64,000 nt of DNA from Flavobacterium fluviatile (lineage in GTDB: Bacteria; Bacteroidota; Bacteroidia; Flavobacteriales; Flavobacteriaceae). Of this stretch, positions 7,385 through 15,816 are shown piece by piece (position 1 is the stretch's first letter; every line of letters starts with the position of its first letter). The notes under the pieces were generated by a model. That model ran no database searches. It was not told the origin of the DNA and saw nothing but the letters and a program-made list of their open reading frames with translations. The stretch covers positions 62,001-126,000 of the forward strand of contig NZ_JAADZW010000002.1 in NCBI RefSeq assembly GCF_010645065.1, written 5' to 3'. The translations under genes were made by a program, and so were the position numbers.

Positions 7385-9940
7385 TTAGAATGGATAATTT
7401 ATCCCAAAATTTAAAACGGAGTGTCCAAAATTATACTCTTTAAACCACCTGTCTCCCTTGTCATGCGCCGGATTATAAGTCTTGAAGCCTAAATCTAAAC
7501 GAATAACAAAAAAGCTCAAATCATAGCGTAAACCAAATCCGGAACCTAAAGCAATTTCATCGAAATCGTTTAAGCTGGAAAATTTTGCTTTTTCATCCGT
7601 CACATTGTCGAGCACATTCCAGATATTTCCGGCGTCAGCAAAAATTGCTCCTTTGACATCTCCAAAGATTTTAAACCTGAATTCACCACTAAGGGCGAGT
7701 TTCATATTGGCTTCATTAAAATCATTTACAGCATTTGTACTTCCCGGACCTAAGGCATAAGGCTGCCAGGCACGATTGTCATTTGATCCTCCGGAATAAT
7801 AACTTCGCGAAAAAGGAATGTAATCTGAATTTCCAAAAGGAATAGCAATACCAAAAAAACTTCTTACAGCCAATACTTTTTCTTTGCCAAAATCCCAGTG
7901 CTTGATGTAGTCAAATTCGGTTTTTATGTATTCTGAATATTCCAGGTTAAAAATATCGTAATTGCCATTTGAATTTTTAGGCAGGCTTGCCACACTTGAA
8001 ATGGCCGATAATAAAGTCCCCGCTGATTCTATTTTGGTTTTAAACTGATAAAAAGTATTATCAGCTAAGTCCTTTTTAGTTGTTTTTGTGAAGGTATAAC
8101 TGGTAGCCAGAATAAAGTCATTTTCGGTAAGCCGGACTCTTCTTTCTTCAATGCTTTCTACTTCTTGGTATTCACTGTCTTGTTGCCTTAAAGCTGTTCT
8201 GTCATTTATTACATCGTCAGTAAATCCTGTAGTCCCCTCGTTTATTTTTAGATTTCCATTACTATCAACATAATCCGGGTTGATGTTGTAAACGCTTCCT
8301 ATATTATTTAATTCATCATAAGAAGAAGTATAAACCATAAAATAATTGTCAGGGTTAAGGTTACGGACATATTGAGCATTTAACAGGTCTAATTTTGCAG
8401 TATTGTATCTTTTTGGAGACCAAAGATAGGAAAGCCCGCCAGTGAAGCTTTCTTTGTCCAGTCCGATGTTTCTTTGTTTAGAAAAACCTGCCGCTATTGA
8501 TGTAGAAGGAATCATGCTTTTCGGAATAATTTTTTCAGTTCCAAAAGGCATTAAAATTCTAGGGAAATTAAGCTTCATGTCAAGCCCGTATTCTGAAACA
8601 TTAAAGAAATTATCATTAGGATTGGCCATGTCTTTTGATGAGCCTACGTTTACACGTGCAGAAATTTCTAAGGTTTCTGCCCTGTTAAATACATTCCGGA
8701 TTGTTTCTGAAATACTGGCTCCAATTCCGAAATCCTGAATGTTGGAATGAGTTAAATCTAAAGTAGCTCCAAAGCTGTATTTTTTTCTTGGAGTCAAATA
8801 AACCTTTGCTATTAAGGATTGTGCTGTCGAATCTCGTTTGTCAACCTCGTATTGTATAGATGGATAATTGAAAATTTTCAGATTATTCAGATAACGTGAG
8901 GAAAGAGTAGTTCTGAAATCGGCATAAGTACCTCCCTTTGAGATAAAAATAGCATCTGTAATAGCGCGTGGCTTGTATTTTAATTTGTCATAACTGTATA
9001 AATTAAAGTTGTTGTAAGTTGTACTGTCTTTAATTTTGCTTTTTGCACGTGCTGGAGAATAATCGGTATAAATGTTAACGTCACTTATTTTATATAATTT
9101 AAAAGGTTCTGTCCTGCTGGAATCTTTTTCCTGTATGCTGTTATCCTTGATGATTAAATTGATATCTGCTTTGTTTTTTTTGCCAATGGTATCAATGTCA
9201 AAAGTAACATATGTAGGCTGGAAATAGTAGGCTCCGTGATTTCTAAAATAGGTCGTAATACGATTTTTTTCTTCTTCAAAATCACTGGTTTTAAATTGAT
9301 TTCCTGATTTTAATATAGAAGGCTCGGGGTTTGTTTTATACAATGAATCTAAAGCGGGTGTGCTAATGCTTCGTCTGATAGAATCCAAAGTATAAGCAGT
9401 TCCGGTTGTGATATTGTAATTTATTTTTGCTCTTTTATAACCAACACTGTCGATATCATAATTCATGGCTACATTGAAATAACCATTGTTGAAATAATAG
9501 GATTTTAAGCGAAGTAAGGTTTTTTTAGTTTTTGAAGTATCAATAATAACAGGAGGCTCGCCGGTTCTTTTTAAAAACTCATGAACTCCTTTATATAAAA
9601 AAGACTGTCCAAGACGATCTACCTGTTTAGCAGATAATATTTTAGACTGACGCTCATATTTGCCCGGGTTGTTTTTAAATTTTGCCTGATAGGTAGAATC
9701 AGGATTTAATTTTGCCAGATTATATAAATTTAAACGCAGACGATACCCTAATAAATTACTGTTTGGTTTTTGATACATCTGATTGGAGGCAGTTTCATCA
9801 TTAGAGGATTTGCCGTTTACGATAATATCATTTTTTATGAGTAAATTTTTTCCGTCCGGAACTCGTTTCACAGCATTACAGGCGCAAATAAGTATTGCTA
9901 TTAGAATAAATGCTGTTATTTTTGTAAAAATCTTTTTCAA
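7385..9940 (-). CDS. tamL: Omp85-family outer membrane lipoprotein (TamL-like)
   Basis: The 851-residue product is an outer-membrane assembly factor of the BamA/TamA superfamily. The N-terminus MKKIFTKITAFILIAILICA ends in a lipobox with cysteine at residue 21, a feature of the Bacteroidetes variant TamL, in which a lipid anchor is added to the POTRA and beta-barrel plan. Residues about 30-430 resemble POTRA-type repeats (FLKRTGEPPVI, LKSYYFNNGYFNVAMN, ITTYFRNHGAYYF). The C-terminal half is the barrel, with GSGFGLRYDLSFFVIRLD near the end and a terminal phenylalanine (FGINYPF). TamL is thought to work with the inner-membrane protein TamB; no tamB is adjacent. A -7 box lies at 9961-9968. Confidence 0.88.
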   Translation of the reverse strand: MKKIFTKITAFILIAILICACNAVKRVPDGKNLLIKNDIIVNGKSSNDETASNQMYQKPNSNLLGYRLRLNLYNLAKLNPDSTYQAKFKNNPGKYERQSKILSAKQVDRLGQSFLYKGVHEFLKRTGEPPVIIDTSKTKKTLLRLKSYYFNNGYFNVAMNYDIDSVGYKRAKINYNITTGTAYTLDSIRRSISTPALDSLYKTNPEPSILKSGNQFKTSDFEEEKNRITTYFRNHGAYYFQPTYVTFDIDTIGKKNKADINLIIKDNSIQEKDSSRTEPFKLYKISDVNIYTDYSPARAKSKIKDSTTYNNFNLYSYDKLKYKPRAITDAIFISKGGTYADFRTTLSSRYLNNLKIFNYPSIQYEVDKRDSTAQSLIAKVYLTPRKKYSFGATLDLTHSNIQDFGIGASISETIRNVFNRAETLEISARVNVGSSKDMANPNDNFFNVSEYGLDMKLNFPRILMPFGTEKIIPKSMIPSTSIAAGFSKQRNIGLDKESFTGGLSYLWSPKRYNTAKLDLLNAQYVRNLNPDNYFMVYTSSYDELNNIGSVYNINPDYVDSNGNLKINEGTTGFTDDVINDRTALRQQDSEYQEVESIEERRVRLTENDFILATSYTFTKTTKKDLADNTFYQFKTKIESAGTLLSAISSVASLPKNSNGNYDIFNLEYSEYIKTEFDYIKHWDFGKEKVLAVRSFFGIAIPFGNSDYIPFSRSYYSGGSNDNRAWQPYALGPGSTNAVNDFNEANMKLALSGEFRFKIFGDVKGAIFADAGNIWNVLDNVTDEKAKFSSLNDFDEIALGSGFGLRYDLSFFVIRLDLGFKTYNPAHDKGDRWFKEYNFGHSVLNFGINYPF

Positions 9941-9960
9941 GTGTTTTTAAATATTTAATT

Positions 9961-9968
9961 CAAAAGTA
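9961..9968 (-). promoter_or_regulatory. Putative -7 box of the tamL promoter
   Basis: The minus-strand sequence TACTTTTG (TAnnTTTG) lies 20 bases before the tamL ATG, in the 39-base gap to the divergent RNA methyltransferase gene. Confidence 0.55.
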
Positions 9969-9979
9969 CATTATATTTT

Positions 9980-10705
9980 ATGATTAGTAAAAACCAAATA
10001 AAACTTATAACAGGTTTACATCAAAAAAAGCAACGTTTTGCTAATCAATTGTTTTTTGCCGAAGGAATAAAGGTAATTCAGGAATTGCTGCAGTCCAATT
10101 TTGAATTAGAGTATTTATTCACAACACTAAATGATTTTGAAACAGCTGGCTCAAAACGCATTCCTATTACAGAACAAGAACTTAAAAAAATAAGTGCTTT
10201 ATCCACTCCAAATACATGTTTAGCCGTATTCAAAATTCCTGCCGAAAAAAAAATAATCAATTCAGACTTAATTTTAGCTTTAGATGATATTCGGGATCCG
10301 GGAAATTTAGGAACCATTTTAAGGCTTTGTGACTGGTTTGGAATTCAACAAATTATTTGCTCAAAAGAAACGGTTGATATTTACAATCCAAAAGTCGTGC
10401 AGGCGACAATGGGTTCTATTGCCAGAGTAAATGTCAATTATGTTGACTTGAAATCTTTTATAACAAACACAAAATTACCTGTATTTGGAACTTTTATGAA
10501 TGGCGAAAACATTTATCAATCTGTATTGCCTCACAACGGAATCATTATTATGGGTAATGAAGCCAATGGCATTTCTGCAGAGATTGAAAAAACAGTAACA
10601 ACCCGACTCACAATTCCCAGATTTGGTAAACTACAAAAAACCGAAAGTTTAAATGTAGCCACCGCCACCGCTATTGTTCTCAGTGAATTTAAACGAAATA
10701 GTTAG
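9980..10705 (+). CDS. TrmH/SpoU-family RNA methyltransferase
   Basis: The 241-residue protein is a SPOUT-class S-adenosylmethionine-dependent methyltransferase acting on 2'-O-ribose of rRNA or tRNA. The N-terminal third (KNQIKLITGLHQKKQRFANQ, FFAEGIKVIQELLQS) is the substrate-binding L30e-like domain. The C-terminal knot carries the three motifs: ALDDIRDPGNLGTILRLCDW (motif 1), IIIMGNEANGIS (motif 2) and IPRFGKLQKTESLNVATATA (motif 3). The exact RNA target cannot be read from sequence. It is divergent from tamL with only 39 bases between starts, and convergent with the PorT-like gene, whose stop is 10 bases away. Confidence 0.9.
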   Translation: MISKNQIKLITGLHQKKQRFANQLFFAEGIKVIQELLQSNFELEYLFTTLNDFETAGSKRIPITEQELKKISALSTPNTCLAVFKIPAEKKIINSDLILALDDIRDPGNLGTILRLCDWFGIQQIICSKETVDIYNPKVVQATMGSIARVNVNYVDLKSFITNTKLPVFGTFMNGENIYQSVLPHNGIIIMGNEANGISAEIEKTVTTRLTIPRFGKLQKTESLNVATATAIVLSEFKRNS

Positions 10706-10714
10706 GAATTTGTT

Positions 10715-11422
10715 TTAATGAAAAGTGAAATTTATTAAAATGGCTCTCGATTTCATAGAATCAATGTTGTCGGTCCATGGGCTGGCCTGACCCGGATTAT
10801 CACGAATTAATTCATCGGTTATGCCAAACATTCCTCTTATAGAAGGAGAAAAGATAAAATATTCAGAAAAAATATCGATACCGAAACCAATTTCATAGGC
10901 AGAACTCCAGGCTTTAGTTCTGAATGTTCCTTCAAAGTTATCATCTTTAGATTTTGAATTACTGGATAAATTCAGAGTGGTAGAAAATCCGCCTGTTAAA
11001 TACGGGCGAATGTTTCCGGTACGCAAAGCCGAAAACTTTAATAGTAACGGAAAATGAATATAAGTACTGTTAACCTCTCTTAAATAATCACTTTCTAAAG
11101 GCATTTCAGGATAATACAAATCACGTTTTGTGTAGTATAAACCTGGTTCGAAACGTAAATTTATGTATTCCTGCAGTCTCAAATCTGCAACAACCCCAAC
11201 ATTAAATCCTGTTGTTTTTTTTACCTGAATATCCTGAGCAACTTCTTTGTAATCAAACTTAAAATCAAAGCTGTTAAAACCTAAATAATATCCAAAGTAA
11301 AGGCGTTGTTTTTGCCAGTTTTCCAGGTTAATAATAGGATCTTTGCTAAACATACTTTTAGCAAATTGTGAATATCCCTGTGCCGATAATACTAATAAAA
11401 TTAAGACTACTGTTTTTTTCAT
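10715..11422 (-). CDS. porT: PorT/SprT-like outer membrane beta-barrel protein
   Basis: The product is about 235 residues with a signal peptide (MKKTVVLILLVLSAQGYSQ). Its beta-strand-rich body includes LRFEPGLYYTKRDLYY, YIHFPLLLKFSA and SPSIRGMFGITDEL, as in Bacteroidetes PorT-family barrels. PorT (SprT in Flavobacterium) is needed for type IX secretion and gliding, and in this phylum the gene often sits beside ubiE, as here. The ATG at 11422 is chosen over an upstream in-frame ATG at 11485, because the longer form would overlap ubiE by 62 bases and lose the signal peptide. One base separates it from the ubiE stop, so the two are co-transcribed. Function rests on family resemblance and synteny. 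Confidence 0.75.
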   Translation of the reverse strand: MKKTVVLILLVLSAQGYSQFAKSMFSKDPIINLENWQKQRLYFGYYLGFNSFDFKFDYKEVAQDIQVKKTTGFNVGVVADLRLQEYINLRFEPGLYYTKRDLYYPEMPLESDYLREVNSTYIHFPLLLKFSALRTGNIRPYLTGGFSTTLNLSSNSKSKDDNFEGTFRTKAWSSAYEIGFGIDIFSEYFIFSPSIRGMFGITDELIRDNPGQASPWTDNIDSMKSRAILINFTFH

Positions 11423-11423
11423 A

Positions 11424-12155
11424 CTATTTTTTAGAAGCAGAATATAGGGTTGCAACTCCAAAAGTCTGAGGCATTGCCACAACATCTATAAACCCAATTT
11501 TTCTCAAAATATTGTTCAGAGCTTCTCCATACGGAAAAGCAGCAGCAGATTCTGATAAATATCCATAAGCAGAAGTATCTTTAGAAAATAATTTTCCTAT
11601 AACCGGAAGTATATTTTTGGTGTAAAAACGATATCCTTGTTTGTAGGGCGTTTTATCAGGAACTGAAGTTTCGAGTATCACAAATACCCCGTTTGGTTTT
11701 AAAACTCTTAAAATTTCAGCAAAACCTTTTTCTAAATTCTCAAAGTTTCTGACACCAAATCCAACGGTAATGGCGTCAAAATAATTGTCCTCAAAAGGTA
11801 TGTTCTCAGAATCCCCAAGAATCAGTTCAATGCGGTCAGAAAGTTTTTTTTCTTCTATTTTTTTTCTTCCCACTTCCAGCATCCCGGCAGAAATATCTAA
11901 ACCGATAATTTTTTCAGCATTGCTTTGTGCCATCAAAATAGCCAGGTCTCCGGTTCCGGTAGCGATGTCAAGTATGATTTTAGGTTTTGAACTGGAGACT
12001 ATTTTCAAAACTTTTTTACGCCATTTTACATCTATTCCAAATGAAATCACACGATTTAAATTATCGTAGTTTCCTGATATAGTGTCAAACATTTGTGCAA
12101 CTTGCTCTTTTTTGCCTAATGTTGAATTTTTGTACGGAGTTATTTTTTCAGACAT
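11424..12155 (-). CDS. ubiE: Demethylmenaquinone methyltransferase UbiE/MenG
   Basis: The 243-residue S-adenosylmethionine-dependent enzyme makes the final C-methylation of menaquinone. Family motifs are plain: [20 protein letters not shown] near the N-terminus, the SAM-binding loop [13 protein letters not shown], then [20 protein letters not shown] and [14 protein letters not shown]. Flavobacteria use menaquinone, so the demethylmenaquinone activity is the relevant one. It has a well-formed promoter at 12171-12199 and is followed one base later by the PorT-like gene. Confidence 0.95.
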   Translation of the reverse strand: MSEKITPYKNSTLGKKEQVAQMFDTISGNYDNLNRVISFGIDVKWRKKVLKIVSSSKPKIILDIATGTGDLAILMAQSNAEKIIGLDISAGMLEVGRKKIEEKKLSDRIELILGDSENIPFEDNYFDAITVGFGVRNFENLEKGFAEILRVLKPNGVFVILETSVPDKTPYKQGYRFYTKNILPVIGKLFSKDTSAYGYLSESAAAFPYGEALNNILRKIGFIDVVAMPQTFGVATLYSASKK

Positions 12156-12170
12156 TTTTTTTATTTACGA

Positions 12171-12199
12171 CAAATATAGCATAAACTATTTAACTGCAA
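12171..12199 (-). promoter_or_regulatory. Promoter of ubiE-porT
   Basis: On the minus strand the sequence reads TTG, 18 bases, then TATATTTG. This is a full match to the Bacteroidetes consensus TTG-N17-23-TAnnTTTG. The -7 box ends 15 bases before the ubiE ATG. Confidence 0.75.
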
Positions 12200-12336
12200 T
12201 TGTGTTTCTTAAATAGGATGGAAAATGTTTTTCAGACATTGAAAGGGCTGTTTTTGTAAAATCACTAAAAGTGGGTATTGTAGGTAAAGTATTTATTGGT
12301 GAATTTAGCATCTGTAAAAATGTTAATATTTTTTCA

Positions 12337-12654
12337 ATGATAAATAGAGGCACAATGACCCAAATCAAATGGGTGCTCCTTGCGTTTAGCATCTCATTTG
12401 TTCTTGTAAGCTGTTTTGAAAGTACTGTTTTTGAGAGCAGTATTGTATTTAAAGCGCAAAATACGTTCTTAGGATTAAATTTGTTTTTGGAAATTTTAAT
12501 TTTCTTTGCCTTTAGTACCTTCGTGGTATTTGGTATTAAGGGTTTTTTTGAGATGTACTCTCAAAAAATATCAAATGTTATAATATTCCTGTCAGGAGTA
12601 TTTTTAATATTTGTAATTTTTATTTTATGTTATCAAATATTGTTTCTGGAGTAG
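12337..12654 (+). CDS. Small membrane protein, unknown function
   Basis: I do not recognise this protein. From the ATG at 12337 it is 105 residues; the in-frame ATG at 12355 (MTQIKWVLLAFSISF) is an equally good start, and one at 12271 is less likely. Three hydrophobic segments are visible: about 10-25 (VLLAFSISFVLVSC), 46-67 (LGLNLFLEILIFFAFSTFVVF) and 80-102 (IIFLSGVFLIFVIFILCYQ). It is predicted to be integral to the membrane with short loops. It lies divergently from ubiE and ends at a bidirectional terminator at 12684. Coding status rests on its length, its membrane pattern and the terminator. Confidence 0.5.
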   Translation: MINRGTMTQIKWVLLAFSISFVLVSCFESTVFESSIVFKAQNTFLGLNLFLEILIFFAFSTFVVFGIKGFFEMYSQKISNVIIFLSGVFLIFVIFILCYQILFLE

Positions 12655-12683
12655 GTCATTGCTCTTATCATTGGATTTATATA

Positions 12684-12717
12684 AAAACATCCTCAAGTAA
12701 TTGAGGATGTTTTTTTA
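12684..12717. terminator. Bidirectional intrinsic terminator
   Basis: The stem AAACATCCTCAA/TTGAGGATGTTT has loop GTAA, with an A-run before it and a T-run after it. It separates the small membrane protein gene (+) from folA (-), overlapping the folA stop. Confidence 0.85.
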
Positions 12718-13197
12718 TTTTTTAATGTATGTTTCATACGTATAATCATAAAGATGGGTTTCATCTTTAAAGTTAGCTTCAGATTCTACCAGTTGCCATT
12801 CCCTGTCATTAATTTTAGGAAAAAAAGCATCTGCTTCGAAAGAGTGGTGTACGCGTGTTATTTCAATTATATCCGCATATTGTAATCCTAAAGTATAGAT
12901 TTCTCCTCCTCCTATAATATATGAATCTTCATTATCAGGGCACATTGCAATCGCTTTTTCGATACTGTCAACCACTATACACCCTCCCGGATTATAATTT
13001 TCCTGTCTGGAAATTACGATATGTGTTCTGTTTGGCAATGGTTTTGGAAAACTTTCAAAAGTTTTTCTTCCCATTATGATGTGGTGATTGGTAGTAAGGG
13101 ATTTAAATCTTTTAAAGTCATTAGGGAGATGCCAGACTAATTTATTTTTTTTTCCCAGTGCATTGTTTTCGGCAACAGCCGCTATCATTATAAGCAT
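12715..13197 (-). CDS. folA: Dihydrofolate reductase
   Basis: DHFR reduces dihydrofolate to tetrahydrofolate with NADPH, serving thymidylate and purine synthesis. The 160-residue product has the usual features: MIAAVAENNALGKKNKLVWH at the N-terminus (the Met20-loop region), LPNDFKRFKSLTTNHHIIMG with the catalytic acid at D27, GRKTFESFPKPLPNRTHIVI, and IIGGGEIYTLGL for NADPH binding. The Met at 13197 is the family start. It is likely co-transcribed with the 2TM-domain gene 12 bases upstream. thyA, which makes dihydrofolate, lies 0.9 kb away on the same strand. Confidence 0.96.
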   Translation of the reverse strand: MLIMIAAVAENNALGKKNKLVWHLPNDFKRFKSLTTNHHIIMGRKTFESFPKPLPNRTHIVISRQENYNPGGCIVVDSIEKAIAMCPDNEDSYIIGGGEIYTLGLQYADIIEITRVHHSFEADAFFPKINDREWQLVESEANFKDETHLYDYTYETYIKK

Positions 13198-13209
13198 ATT
13201 ATATCAAAA

Positions 13210-13554
13210 CTAAATTTTGTTTTCAGGATTGTCGTTAATGGATGACTCTAATTGGGCAATTCGTTTTTGCTGCAATACAACCAAGCGGTCAATTTGCTCT
13301 CGTTCCCATTTTTTGTTCATAAACCTGTCAGTTATATAAATTTTTATGAAGTGCAAAATAAAAATAAAAAACCAGAGTGTAATAATCCAAATGCTCCAAT
13401 TTTGAGCCGTCCTGATCCGAAGACCACAAAAATTATCTGCAACAAATAAAAATAAACTCCCCAAAAGAAAAAGTACCAAATGAAAATATAATGCTTTTTT
13501 TTGCCTTATTCTTTTACGGGCATACTCGTATTGTTCGTGTACTTCTTTTTCCAT
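13210..13554 (-). CDS. 2TM domain-containing membrane protein
   Basis: The 114-residue product fits the small 2TM family of Flavobacteria. A charged N-terminal helix (MEKEVHEQYEYARKRIRQKK) precedes two transmembrane segments at about residues 23-40 (FHLVLFLLGSLFLFVADN) and 53-71 (SIWIITLWFFIFILHFIKI). A basic and acidic cytoplasmic tail then follows (NKKWEREQIDRLVVLQQKR), probably coiled. The function of such free-standing 2TM proteins is not known to me. Similar segments occur at the N-terminus of some LytS-type sensor kinases, but no kinase part exists here. It lies 12 bases upstream of folA. Confidence 0.75.
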   Translation of the reverse strand: MEKEVHEQYEYARKRIRQKKALYFHLVLFLLGSLFLFVADNFCGLRIRTAQNWSIWIITLWFFIFILHFIKIYITDRFMNKKWEREQIDRLVVLQQKRIAQLESSINDNPENKI

Positions 13555-13792
13555 AATTTATTCAAAATAAGATTATAAAGTTATAATTTATTTTGAAAAC
13601 TCACCATTTTAAATAAATAATATTTTGGTCAAAACCGACTATAAATTCGAATTTTTAGATTTTAGAGCTTAAATTTAATGATACTGTAAAAAAAAAGTTC
13701 TGGATTGTCATAATGATAATTCATACCGGCAATCATTGTTTACTCAAATGAATTTGCGAACTTTGGGATATAAACCTAAAAATGAAACAGTT

Positions 13793-14089
13793 ATGTCTTT
13801 AAAAAAGCAATTTGTAAAAACGAAACCAGTTTGTAAAGTAACATTTGCAATTGAAGCGAAAGATGCCAGTTCTGCAGCTGTAGTCGGAGATTTTAATAAC
13901 TGGAATATAGAAGAAGGGACTTTGAGTAAATTAAAAAACGGAACCTTTAAAGCTACTTATGAATTAGTTAAAGATGCAATTTATGAGTTTAAGTATGTAG
14001 TTGATGGGCTGTATATTAACGACCCGGAAGCAGATGATTACAAGTGGAATGATTTTGCAGGAAGTGAAAATAGTGTTTTAGTAATATAA
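13793..14089 (+). CDS. Isoamylase early-set (CBM48/AMPK1-CBM-like) glycogen-binding protein
   Basis: From the ATG at 13793 (MSLKKQFVKTKPVCKVTF) the product is 98 residues and consists almost wholly of one early-set immunoglobulin-like fold. The motif VVGDFNNWNIEEGTLSKLKN, followed by FKATYELVKDAIYEFKYVVD and NDPEADDYKWNDFAGSENSV, is typical of glycogen-binding domains of the AMPK-beta and isoamylase type, including the conserved tryptophans. Such single-domain proteins are widespread in Flavobacteria and presumably bind alpha-glucan or act as regulators; no catalytic residues exist. An upstream in-frame ATG at 13736 would add 19 poorly conserved-looking residues and was not used. The gene ends in a strong terminator. 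Confidence 0.75.
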   Translation: MSLKKQFVKTKPVCKVTFAIEAKDASSAAVVGDFNNWNIEEGTLSKLKNGTFKATYELVKDAIYEFKYVVDGLYINDPEADDYKWNDFAGSENSVLVI

Positions 14090-14125
14090 AAAAATCCGCT
14101 TGAATTCAAGCGGATTTCCGTTTTT
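14090..14125. terminator. Bidirectional terminator between the glycogen-binding gene and thyA
   Basis: AAATCCGCTTGAATTCAAGC and the following bases form a perfect 26-base palindrome at 14092-14117. A-rich sequence precedes it and a T-run follows. It serves the convergent genes on both sides. Confidence 0.85.
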
Positions 14126-14976
14126 TATACAGCAACACTACCCTTTATAGCAGGGTGTGGGTCATAGTCTGTAAGAGTAAAATCATTATAATCAAAATCA
14201 AAAATGTTTTTGATCTCCGGATTTAAAATCATTCTTGGCAATGGTTTTGGCTCACGTGACAGTTGGAGTTCCAATTGCTCAAAATGATTGTTGTAAATAT
14301 GTGCATCTCCAAAGGTATGAATGAATTCGCCGTATTCTAAATCGCAAACCTGAGCGATCATCATGGTTAATAATGCATAAGAAGCAATGTTAAAAGGAAC
14401 GCCTAAAAAAATATCAGCACTTCGCTGGTACAATTGACAGGATAGTTTCCCTCTTTTTTCTCCCTTTTCAGTATTGGGACTTGAAACATAAAATTGGAAA
14501 AAAGCATGGCAAGGAGGTAAAGCAGCCTTGTTGTTGGCTACATTTTCTTCAAATGACTTTTTTGTGTCAGGTAAAACTGATGGATTCCATGCAGAAACCA
14601 GCATTCTGCGACTATTTGGGTTTGTTTTTAATTCTGCAATCAATTCAGAGATTTGATCAATTTCTTCACTATTCCAATTGCGCCACTGATGTCCGTAAAC
14701 AGGTCCAAGATCACCATTTGAATCAGCCCATTCATCCCAGATCTTTACTCCGTTTTCCTGAAGATATTTAATGTTAGTATCCCCTTTTAAAAACCAAAGC
14801 AATTCGTAAATAATCGATTTCAAATGAAGTTTTTTAGTTGTAACCATTGGAAAACCTTCATTTAAATCAAAACGCATCTGATAGCCAAAAACGCTTTTTG
14901 TTCCGGTTCCGGTTCGGTCTCCTTTTTGATTGCCGTTTTCTAAAACGTGTTTTACTAAATCTAAGTATTGTTTCAT
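14125..14976 (-). CDS. thyA: Thymidylate synthase
   Basis: ThyA converts dUMP to dTMP using methylene-tetrahydrofolate, giving dihydrofolate for FolA. The 283-residue product starts [15 protein letters not shown] and carries [19 protein letters not shown]. The catalytic cysteine is at residue 156 in [14 protein letters not shown], with the [20 protein letters not shown] segment and the C-terminal [14 protein letters not shown]. Relative to the 264-residue E. coli enzyme it has two short insertions, around residues 137-150 ([14 protein letters not shown]) and 165-180 ([12 protein letters not shown]). Identification is secure. Confidence 0.97.
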   Translation of the reverse strand: MKQYLDLVKHVLENGNQKGDRTGTGTKSVFGYQMRFDLNEGFPMVTTKKLHLKSIIYELLWFLKGDTNIKYLQENGVKIWDEWADSNGDLGPVYGHQWRNWNSEEIDQISELIAELKTNPNSRRMLVSAWNPSVLPDTKKSFEENVANNKAALPPCHAFFQFYVSSPNTEKGEKRGKLSCQLYQRSADIFLGVPFNIASYALLTMMIAQVCDLEYGEFIHTFGDAHIYNNHFEQLELQLSREPKPLPRMILNPEIKNIFDFDYNDFTLTDYDPHPAIKGSVAV

Positions 14977-15031
14977 TCTAAAAATCTAAATAATTATTTC
15001 TGAAATCTAAGTCTAAAATTTAAAATTGAAT

Positions 15032-15655
15032 TTATCTTCTTGAGATTTCGTCTCTTATTTTAGCGGCTTTTTCGTAATCTTCCTGAGAAACGGCCTGATC
15101 TAAAAGATCATTTAACTCTTGTAAACTGTGTTTAGCATACACATCTCCGGACTGGTTCGTTTCTTCTTCGTGACCAAAAGTTTCCGGATTAGAAAGTACG
15201 TCATCAATTTCCTGTGATCCCGGGTCATTTTCACCAGTATTGGACTTAAGGTAAATTCCGGCTTTATCTAAAATATTTTTATAAGTAAATATTGGCGCAC
15301 TGAATCGTAATGCCAATGCAATAGCATCCGATGTTCTGGCATCTATAATTTCTTCGATTTTGTCTCTTTCGCATATTAAACTTGAATAAAATACACCATC
15401 TACAAGCTTGTGTATAATGACCTGTTTTACAACGATATCAAATCTTTCTGCGAAGTTTTTAAACAAATCATGTGTTAATGGGCGGGGGGGCTTTATCTCT
15501 TTTTCTAAGGCAATAGCAATCGACTGGGCTTCAAAAGCGCCAATAACAATAGGTAGTTTTCTTTCGCCATCAACTTCGTTCAAAATTAAGGCATAAGCGC
15601 CATTTTGAGTTTGACTGTATGATATTCCTTTTATGGATAATTTTACTAGACTCAT
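15032..15655 (-). CDS. Bifunctional nuclease (BFN/DUF151) family protein with UvrB/UvrC motif
   Basis: The 207-residue protein has an N-terminal BFN domain (about 1-135). Motifs include LNEVDGERKLPIVIGAFEAQ, PPRPLTHDLFKNFAERFDI, FYSSLICERDKIEEIIDART and SDAIALALRFSAPIFTYKNI. It is followed by a linker and a C-terminal UVR motif (LQELNDLLDQAVSQEDYEKA, then AAKIRDEISRR). The family is reported to have RNase and DNase activity, though the in vivo role is unclear in bacteria. It lies between thyA and the etfAB operon on the same strand and has its own spacer on both sides. The gene contains an exceptional run of seven G at about 15484-15490. Confidence 0.85.
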   Translation of the reverse strand: MSLVKLSIKGISYSQTQNGAYALILNEVDGERKLPIVIGAFEAQSIAIALEKEIKPPRPLTHDLFKNFAERFDIVVKQVIIHKLVDGVFYSSLICERDKIEEIIDARTSDAIALALRFSAPIFTYKNILDKAGIYLKSNTGENDPGSQEIDDVLSNPETFGHEEETNQSGDVYAKHSLQELNDLLDQAVSQEDYEKAAKIRDEISRR

Positions 15656-15744
15656 ATATGTTTGTAAAACTGGGGTTTAACCCACATTTTAATATTTTTT
15701 TTGATTGGAAAATAAAGGTGCAATTTTAATCAAAAAATGTGGAA

Positions 15745-15794
15745 CAAAAAAGCTACCTAAAACAAAGATACAATTATCTTGTTTTTAGGCAGCT
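15745..15794 (-). terminator. Terminator of the etfBA operon
   Basis: A long imperfect stem (arms GCTACCTAAAACAA and TTGTTTTTAGGCAGC) lies just after the etfA stop. On the minus strand it is followed by a T-rich run (TTTTTTG). Confidence 0.75.
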
Positions 15795-15816
15795 ATATTT
15801 TTGAATAGATTTTAAA

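Noticed and set aside
12186-12392. Minus-strand ORF of 68 codons
   Set aside because: It overlaps the opposite-strand membrane protein gene and covers the ubiE promoter region; it has no recognisable domain or signal.
15480-15495. Run of seven G as a possible frameshift site
   Set aside because: The BFN frame is intact on both sides of it, encoding PPRPL, so no shift is indicated.
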